A stretch of DNA of 64,000 nt, taken from assembly GCF_000314895.2 (NCBI RefSeq), contig NZ_CM001773.1, forward strand, positions 604,437 to 668,436, in the 5' to 3' direction. This DNA comes from Providencia sneebia DSM 19967 (GTDB lineage Bacteria > Pseudomonadota > Gammaproteobacteria > Enterobacterales > Enterobacteriaceae). The notes under the pieces are model-generated. The model saw only the letters and a program-made list of their open reading frames with translations. It made no database searches and was not told the DNA's origin. How positions within the stretch are numbered: the first letter of the stretch is position 1; each line of letters begins with the position of its first letter. A program made the translations under genes and the position numbers. Positions 58,970 through 64,000 of the stretch are shown here, in pieces.

Positions 58970-60379
58970 TTACACACTGTAGTACATTTCAAATTCTAAT
59001 GGGTGCGGAGTCATACGAACGCGCTGAATATCGCTGCGTAGTAACTCAATATAAGCATCGATAGCATCGTTAGTGAAAACGCCACCGCGAGTTAAGAATT
59101 CACGGTTTTTATCCAATTCAGCTAAAGCTTCTTCTAAAGAACCTGACACTGTTGGGATTTCTTTTGCTTCTTCTGGTGGTAAGTCATACAGGTTTTTATC
59201 CATCGCATCACCAGGATGAATTTTATTAATAATACCATCAAGACCAGCCATCAACTGAGCGGCGAACGCCAAGTATGGGTTAGCGGCAGGGTCTGGGAAG
59301 CGAACTTCAATACGACGTGCTTTTGTACTTGCAACAACCGGAATACGAATTGATGCAGAGCGGTTGCGAGCAGAATAAGCAAGCATTACAGGTGCTTCAT
59401 AACCCGGTACAAGACGTTTGTATGAGTTAGTTGTCGGGTTAGTAAAGGCATTCAGCGCACGAGCATGCTTAATGATACCGCCGATATAGTACAGCGCCAT
59501 TTCTGACAAGCCGCCGTATTTATCACCTGCAAATAAGTTAACACCATCTTTTGACAGTGACATATGGCAGTGCATACCAGAACCATTATCACCAACAAGT
59601 GGTTTCGGCATAAATGTTGCTGTTTTACCATAGGCATGAGCAACGTTATGAACAACATATTTATAAATTTGAGTTTCATCCGCTTTTTTCGTCATTGTAT
59701 TAAAGCGACATGCAACTTCGTTTTGACCCGCAGTAGCAACTTCATGGTGATGAGCTTCAACAACTAATCCCATCTCTTCCATTGTTGTACACATTGCTGA
59801 GCGCAGATCTTGAGATGAATCGACGGGTGGAACAGGGAAATAACCGCCTTTCACACCTGGTCGATGGCCTTTATTACCACCTTCATATTTGGTGCCTGTA
59901 TTCCATGCTGCTTCAATATCATCAATATGATAGTAGCTGCTGTGCATGCTGTTGCCGAAACGGATATCATCAAAGATGAAAAATTCAGGTTCAGGCCCAA
60001 ATAAAACGGTGTCAGCAATACCGCTTGAACGTAAAAAGTTTTCCGCACGTTGTGAGATTGAACGAGGATCACGGTCATAACCTTGCATCGTGCCCGGCTC
60101 AAGGATGTCACAACGGATAATCAGTGTTGGCTCAGCAAAAAATGGGTCAAGTACCGCTGTTGAAGGATCTGGCATTAATACCATGTCTGATTCGTTAATA
60201 CCTTTCCAGCCACCAATTGATGAGCCATCAAACATTTTGCCTTCTTCAAAAAAGTCTTCATTGACTTGATGAACTGGGATAGTGATGTGTTGCTCTTTAC
60301 CTTTAGTGTCGGTAAAACGCATGTCGATAAATTTAATTTTGTGTTCTTCTATCAATGATAAAACATGTTCTGCAGACAT
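58970..60379 (-). CDS. glnA: GlnA, type I glutamine synthetase
   Basis: ATP-dependent ammonia assimilation; a dodecameric cytoplasmic enzyme. It has 469 residues, as in E. coli. Seen: [41 protein letters not shown], and [12 protein letters not shown]. The adenylylation Tyr lies in [14 protein letters not shown], so control by GlnE is expected. ATG 60379 ([13 protein letters not shown]) has AGGAGAG at good spacing; a tandem ATG lies just before it. Confidence 0.98.
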   Translation of the reverse strand: MSAEHVLSLIEEHKIKFIDMRFTDTKGKEQHITIPVHQVNEDFFEEGKMFDGSSIGGWKGINESDMVLMPDPSTAVLDPFFAEPTLIIRCDILEPGTMQGYDRDPRSISQRAENFLRSSGIADTVLFGPEPEFFIFDDIRFGNSMHSSYYHIDDIEAAWNTGTKYEGGNKGHRPGVKGGYFPVPPVDSSQDLRSAMCTTMEEMGLVVEAHHHEVATAGQNEVACRFNTMTKKADETQIYKYVVHNVAHAYGKTATFMPKPLVGDNGSGMHCHMSLSKDGVNLFAGDKYGGLSEMALYYIGGIIKHARALNAFTNPTTNSYKRLVPGYEAPVMLAYSARNRSASIRIPVVASTKARRIEVRFPDPAANPYLAFAAQLMAGLDGIINKIHPGDAMDKNLYDLPPEEAKEIPTVSGSLEEALAELDKNREFLTRGGVFTNDAIDAYIELLRSDIQRVRMTPHPLEFEMYYSV

Positions 60380-60500
60380 CATCAGCTCTCCTGGTCAGGT
60401 CGGGTCAGCAAAATAACAGCCATAGGGTAGCTTGGTTTTTTGCAATTATTTCTGGCTTGTTAGCGTCAGTTTTTCACAACATATGCTCTTAAGATATTAT

Positions 60501-60518
60501 AAGCGAAAAGCGTGCCAA
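60501..60518 (-). promoter_or_regulatory. Sigma-54 promoter of glnA
   Basis: On the minus strand TTGGCACGCTTTTCGC matches the -24/-12 consensus TTGGCACN5TTGC with one change (TCGC for TTGC). It lies about 120 bases before glnA and 73 or more bases downstream of two NtrC sites. Confidence 0.82.
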
Positions 60519-60590
60519 CTTTTTAATATAGTTTAAATACAGATTGTTGCGAGATAATGACATATAAAGGAAGGAAATAGAGAATGGTTG

Positions 60591-60638
60591 TGCATTGTTT
60601 TGGTGCATTATAATGAGGGTCCGCACTAAATCGGTGCA
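60591..60638 (-). promoter_or_regulatory. Two NtrC enhancer sites upstream of glnA
   Basis: TGCATTGTTTTGGTGCA (60591-60607) and CGCACTAAATCGGTGCA (60622-60638) both match the NtrC dyad. Their centres are 31 bases apart, three helical turns, the spacing that favours NtrC oligomerisation. Confidence 0.88.
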
Positions 60639-60710
60639 ATTTAATTTGCCTCGTGCTTGACGTCAAAGCACAAGGCCGATTAATTGAATGAGAAGATTAA
60701 ATCACAGAGA

Positions 60711-61391
60711 TTATTCATCTTCATTATCAGTTAATAATGTATTTACTTGCTCAATTTGTTGAACAGCATCATTAATGATGTGAGCAATTTGGCGAGTTTG
60801 ATCTTCGCTTAATTGTTTTAATACCATTTTATGACGTAAAAGTGCTTTGAAACGATGTACTGCCATTTCAATATCTTCAGTCAGGTTTCCACCATTTTGC
60901 ATATCACGAGCTTTAGCTAATTTACGGAAGATAACTGTTTCAACATATTGATTTTTTAGTAAATGTTCTGAACCTTCAGCCGTAATTTTAAAACTTTTAC
61001 GGTTACGTTCAACAATTTCTGATTCGAGGAAACCTTGTTCTTCGAGCAGAGTTAATGTTGGATAAACAACACCTGGACTTGGCACATAAAGGCCGCTTGA
61101 GGCTTCTTGAATATCTTTGATAATTTCATAGCCATAACTTGGTTTTTTGGCGACGAGTGAAAGTATCATGATATGTAAGTCACCGTGGTCAAATAAGCGG
61201 CGCAAACCGCGGCCTCTTCCACGGCCTTCTCCGTGACGGCGACCTTCGCCATGTCCGCGGCGGTTTTCACAGCGCCCATGATCACGATGACCTTCGTGAT
61301 GACCATGATGACCTTCAACATGACAACCACGACGACCATGATCATCTTCATGGCGTGAATGATAAGCGTGACGACAGGAATGAATTCGCAT
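60711..61391 (-). CDS. PadR-family metalloregulator with His-rich N-terminus (YqjI-like)
   Basis: 226 residues. The first 60 are very rich in His, Arg and Gly (for example HVEGHHGHHEGHRDHGRCEN) and probably bind metal. A PadR winged helix follows (about 68-145: DLHIMILSLVAKKPSYGYEIIK, SPGVVYPTLTLLEEQGFLES), then a helical C-terminal part. The layout matches E. coli YqjI, a nickel-responsive repressor of the ferric reductase gene yqjH, but no such reductase gene is adjacent here. Three copies of an AGATATATC motif lie upstream, so autoregulation is likely. GGAG precedes the ATG. Confidence 0.85.
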   Translation of the reverse strand: MRIHSCRHAYHSRHEDDHGRRGCHVEGHHGHHEGHRDHGRCENRRGHGEGRRHGEGRGRGRGLRRLFDHGDLHIMILSLVAKKPSYGYEIIKDIQEASSGLYVPSPGVVYPTLTLLEEQGFLESEIVERNRKSFKITAEGSEHLLKNQYVETVIFRKLAKARDMQNGGNLTEDIEMAVHRFKALLRHKMVLKQLSEDQTRQIAHIINDAVQQIEQVNTLLTDNEDE

Positions 61392-61404
61392 ATAGTTCTC
61401 CTTG

Positions 61405-61478
61405 TTTAGATATATCGAATTAACTTGGCTTAACTATATTCCGATATATCTGATTCGTCAATTTAGATATATCTAAAT
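61405..61478 (-). promoter_or_regulatory. Three repeats of a palindromic operator upstream of the PadR gene
   Basis: A perfect 18-base palindrome ATTTAGATATATCTAAAT lies at 61461-61478. Partial copies occur at 61442-61451 (CGATATATCT) and 61405-61416 (TTTAGATATATC). They start 14 bases before the PadR-family start codon. PadR repressors bind such AT-rich palindromes at their own promoters. Confidence 0.7.
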
Positions 61479-61843
61479 GGTAAAAAAAGGGCGAAAAATG
61501 GATGTAGTCAAAGAAAATTTATTTTTTATGCTTTTTTTGGGCTGCTAATATTTCGTATATAGCGTATTATTCTGTAACTTTGTGATTTCTCAGTACTGAT
61601 ATGAATTATTTTTTGTTATATTCTTTCATTGTTATGCAACTGGATGTTTTTTAGTTAAAAACTTTTTATTCAGTGATGAAATTCACATTTATTCCACTTG
61701 CGCTGAAAAACGTGTAAAATAACAGCAAATTAACGTAGAAAGTATGTTTGTCGAAATAATTTCATTGGTCGCTTAGGTGCGACTTGAACTGTTTTAAGTC
61801 GATAATGCATATTCGTTTCCTGTCAATTAAACGGTAAAAATCC
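61479..61843. other. Divergent intergenic region, PadR gene / typA
   Basis: About 365 bases holding the typA promoter. A small stem (CGACTT with AAGTCG around 61780-61800) lies in the typA leader. I see no gene here. Confidence 0.4.
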
Positions 61844-63667
61844 TTGTCAATTCAAAATTTAAGAAATATCGCCATCATCGCTCACGTTGACCATGGCAAG
61901 ACAACACTGGTTGGTAAATTGCTGCAACAATCAGGCACGTTCGGTGAACGTGAAACTGTTGATGAGCGTGTTATGGACTCCAATGACTTGGAGAAAGAGC
62001 GTGGTATCACCATCCTTGCTAAAAATACCGCAATCCAATGGAATGGCTATCGTATCAACATCGTAGATACCCCAGGTCACGCCGACTTTGGTGGTGAAGT
62101 TGAACGTGTAATGTCAATGGTTGACTGCGTTTTGCTAGTGGTTGATGCAACTGATGGTCCAATGCCTCAAACACGTTTCGTTACTCAAAAAGCATTCGAT
62201 AATGGTTTGAAACCAATTGTTGTTATCAACAAAGTTGACCGCCCGGGCGCACGTCCTGATTGGGTTGTTGACCAAGTCTTTGACTTATTCGTTAACTTAG
62301 GTGCGACGGATGAGCAACTTGATTTCCCTATCGTTTATGCATCTGCTTTAAACGGTATTGCTGGTCTTGAATACACTGACATGGCAGAAGACATGACGCC
62401 GCTTTACGAAGCTATCGTTAAATATGTCGAGTCACCAAAAGTTGATCTGGAAGGTCCATTCCAGATGCAAGTATCACAGTTAGATTACAATAGCTACTTA
62501 GGTGTTATTGGTATTGGTCGTATCAAACGTGGTGTTGTGAAACCAAACCAACAAGTCACTGTTATTGATAGTGAAGGTAAAACGCGTAACGGCAAAATTG
62601 GTAAAGTTCTAACACATTTAGGATTAGAGCGTATCGATTCACAACAAGCTGAAGCTGGTGACATTGTTGCATTGACTGGTCTAGGTGAATTAAACATTTC
62701 TGATACTATTTGTAATGTCGGTAATGTTGAAGCACTTCCAGCATTGGCAGTAGATGAACCAACAGTTAGCATGTTCTATTGTGTTAACACCTCACCTTTC
62801 TGTGGTCGTGAAGGTAAATATGTGACTTCACGTCAAATTCTTGACCGCCTGAACAAAGAGCTTGTACATAACGTTGCACTGCGTGTTGAAGAAACTCAAG
62901 ATCCAGATGCATTCCGTGTTTCTGGTCGTGGTGAGCTGCATTTATCTGTTCTGATTGAAAACATGCGTCGTGAAGGTTTCGAATTAGCGGTTTCTCGTCC
63001 TAAAGTTATCTTCCGTGAAGTTGATGGCCGTAAGCAAGAACCTTTCGAACAAGTGACTCTTGATGTTGAAGAACAACACCAAGGTGATGTGATGAAAGCA
63101 TTAGGTGAGCGTAAGGGTGACCTGCGTGACATGATGCCAGATGGTAAAGGTCGTGTGCGTCTTGATTACATTATTCCTAGCCGTGGTCTGATTGGTTTCC
63201 GTACAGAATTCATGACAATGACTTCAGGTACGGGTCTTCTGTATTCTACTTTCAGCCATTATGATGATGTTCGTCCGGGTGAAATCGGTGGTCGTCAAAA
63301 TGGTGTTCTGATCTCTAATGGTCAAGGTAAAGCAGTTGCTTATGCACTGTACAGCTTGCAAGACCGCGGTAAATTGTTCCTAGGTCACGGTGCAGAAGTG
63401 TATGAAGGCCAAATTATTGGTATTCACTCACGTTCTAATGACCTGACCGTTAACTGTTTAACCGGTAAAAAACTGACTAACATGCGTGCATCAGGTACGG
63501 ATGAAGCAACAACGCTGTCACCACCAATTAAAATGACTCTGGAACAAGCACTTGAGTTCATTGATGATGATGAATTAGTTGAAGTTACTCCGCTATCTAT
63601 TCGTTTACGTAAACGTCACCTGACTGAAAACGATCGCCGTCGTGCGAGTCGTTCTAAAGATGATTAA
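61844..63667 (+). CDS. typA: TypA/BipA, ribosome-associated translational GTPase
   Basis: Ribosome-binding GTPase related to EF-G, needed for ribosome assembly and growth at low temperature. It has 607 residues (E. coli 607). G-motifs AHVDHGKT (13-20), [15 protein letters not shown] and [12 protein letters not shown] are present, then domains II, III and V and the C-terminal domain with [19 protein letters not shown] and [15 protein letters not shown]. The initiation codon appears to be TTG at 61844: no in-frame ATG precedes conserved residue [11 protein letters not shown], and the upstream SD-like ACGGT is poor. Confidence 0.96.
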   Translation: MSIQNLRNIAIIAHVDHGKTTLVGKLLQQSGTFGERETVDERVMDSNDLEKERGITILAKNTAIQWNGYRINIVDTPGHADFGGEVERVMSMVDCVLLVVDATDGPMPQTRFVTQKAFDNGLKPIVVINKVDRPGARPDWVVDQVFDLFVNLGATDEQLDFPIVYASALNGIAGLEYTDMAEDMTPLYEAIVKYVESPKVDLEGPFQMQVSQLDYNSYLGVIGIGRIKRGVVKPNQQVTVIDSEGKTRNGKIGKVLTHLGLERIDSQQAEAGDIVALTGLGELNISDTICNVGNVEALPALAVDEPTVSMFYCVNTSPFCGREGKYVTSRQILDRLNKELVHNVALRVEETQDPDAFRVSGRGELHLSVLIENMRREGFELAVSRPKVIFREVDGRKQEPFEQVTLDVEEQHQGDVMKALGERKGDLRDMMPDGKGRVRLDYIIPSRGLIGFRTEFMTMTSGTGLLYSTFSHYDDVRPGEIGGRQNGVLISNGQGKAVAYALYSLQDRGKLFLGHGAEVYEGQIIGIHSRSNDLTVNCLTGKKLTNMRASGTDEATTLSPPIKMTLEQALEFIDDDELVEVTPLSIRLRKRHLTENDRRRASRSKDD

Positions 63668-63722
63668 TCATCTTTAGCATTGTCGAGGTGCTCACAGTTA
63701 GTGAGTGATAGCCTTAAATGAT

Positions 63723-63753
63723 AACCACCCACTTAGGCGGGTGGTTTTTTTTA
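63723..63753 (+). terminator. Terminator of typA
   Basis: AACCACCC pairs with GGGTGGTT around an eight-base loop, followed by a run of T residues. It lies 56 bases after the typA stop. Confidence 0.92.
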
Positions 63754-64000
63754 TCGCGTTATAATGGCTTTTGTCATCACCTTTAAATGAATTACACTAT
63801 TCTTGTTAAATACAACTATTATCTTGATTAGACCTGCTGAAATACACGCCTAGGAGTGCGAATTTATTTATTCATACTGTAATGATCAGTGTTTATATAG
63901 AACCTTTCCTCAAAACTTCCATTAGTATCTTGTGTTACGTTGATGTGCTTATCATAGGTAGCTGTTGCCCTTTATTTGGTAAATAGCCGTAAACTTTACA
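63754..64000. other. Right-edge region with no recognised gene
   Basis: About 245 AT-rich bases to the window end. I see no ORF with support, repeat or RNA gene. Confidence 0.4.

Noticed and set aside
61166-61351. 61-codon minus-strand ORF overlapping the PadR gene
   Set aside because: It is an alternative frame of the His-rich repeat codons, giving a Met/Val-rich sequence with no support.

Overview
The window is chromosomal DNA of a low-GC member of the Enterobacterales, most likely Morganellaceae and probably Providencia or a close relative. Core proteins (GlpD, NfuA, PhoU, GlnA, TypA, AdeP, FeoB) read as close relatives of their E. coli counterparts, and blocks of E. coli-like gene order survive (glgB/glp, gntX-bioH, feo-tex, ompR-envZ, pstSCAB-phoU, yihI-hemN-glnGLA-typA). 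Intergenic DNA is long and very AT-rich. I cannot fix the species from sequence alone.

Layout. 1-1235: 5' part of glgB. 1.9-20.9 kb is an accessory-rich stretch: emrAB multidrug exporter, a four-gene chaperone-usher fimbrial operon in an AT-rich setting, phrB photolyase, proP osmolyte symporter, poxB, a DNA-3-methyladenine glycosylase gene with a frameshifted start, a DUF488 gene, a DUF2569 membrane protein and an ABC-F ATPase preceded by what looks like an attenuator leader. 21-27.5 kb is glycerol metabolism (glpD, glpR, glpG, glpE), nfuA, gntX and bioH. 27.5-29.1 kb is a LysR regulator facing a TauE/SafE permease. 29.3-38.1 kb is feoABC (with FNR and Fur sites), tex, greB and ompR-envZ. 38.4-43 kb is the Pho-box-controlled pstSCAB-phoU operon.

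43.1-49.2 kb is the most interesting cargo. Reading leftward, it holds a small secreted protein with a TbpB-like C-terminal barrel (hemophilin/HphA type), a Slam (DUF560) outer-membrane translocator, a large TonB-dependent receptor and a dedicated TonB, with a strong Fur-box match upstream. The four genes form a coherent haem-piracy unit: the hemophore is exported by Slam, binds haem outside, and delivers it to the receptor, which TonB energises.

49.7-52.2 kb is a polar amino-acid ABC importer whose binding-protein gene is frameshifted and which has no adjacent ATPase. It is followed by the PurR-controlled adenine permease adeP, yihI, hemN, the nitrogen-regulation operon glnA-glnL-glnG with NtrC and sigma-54 sites, a His-rich YqjI-like PadR metalloregulator with three repeats of its probable operator, and typA/bipA. 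No tRNA, rRNA, CRISPR array, insertion sequence or prophage gene was seen.
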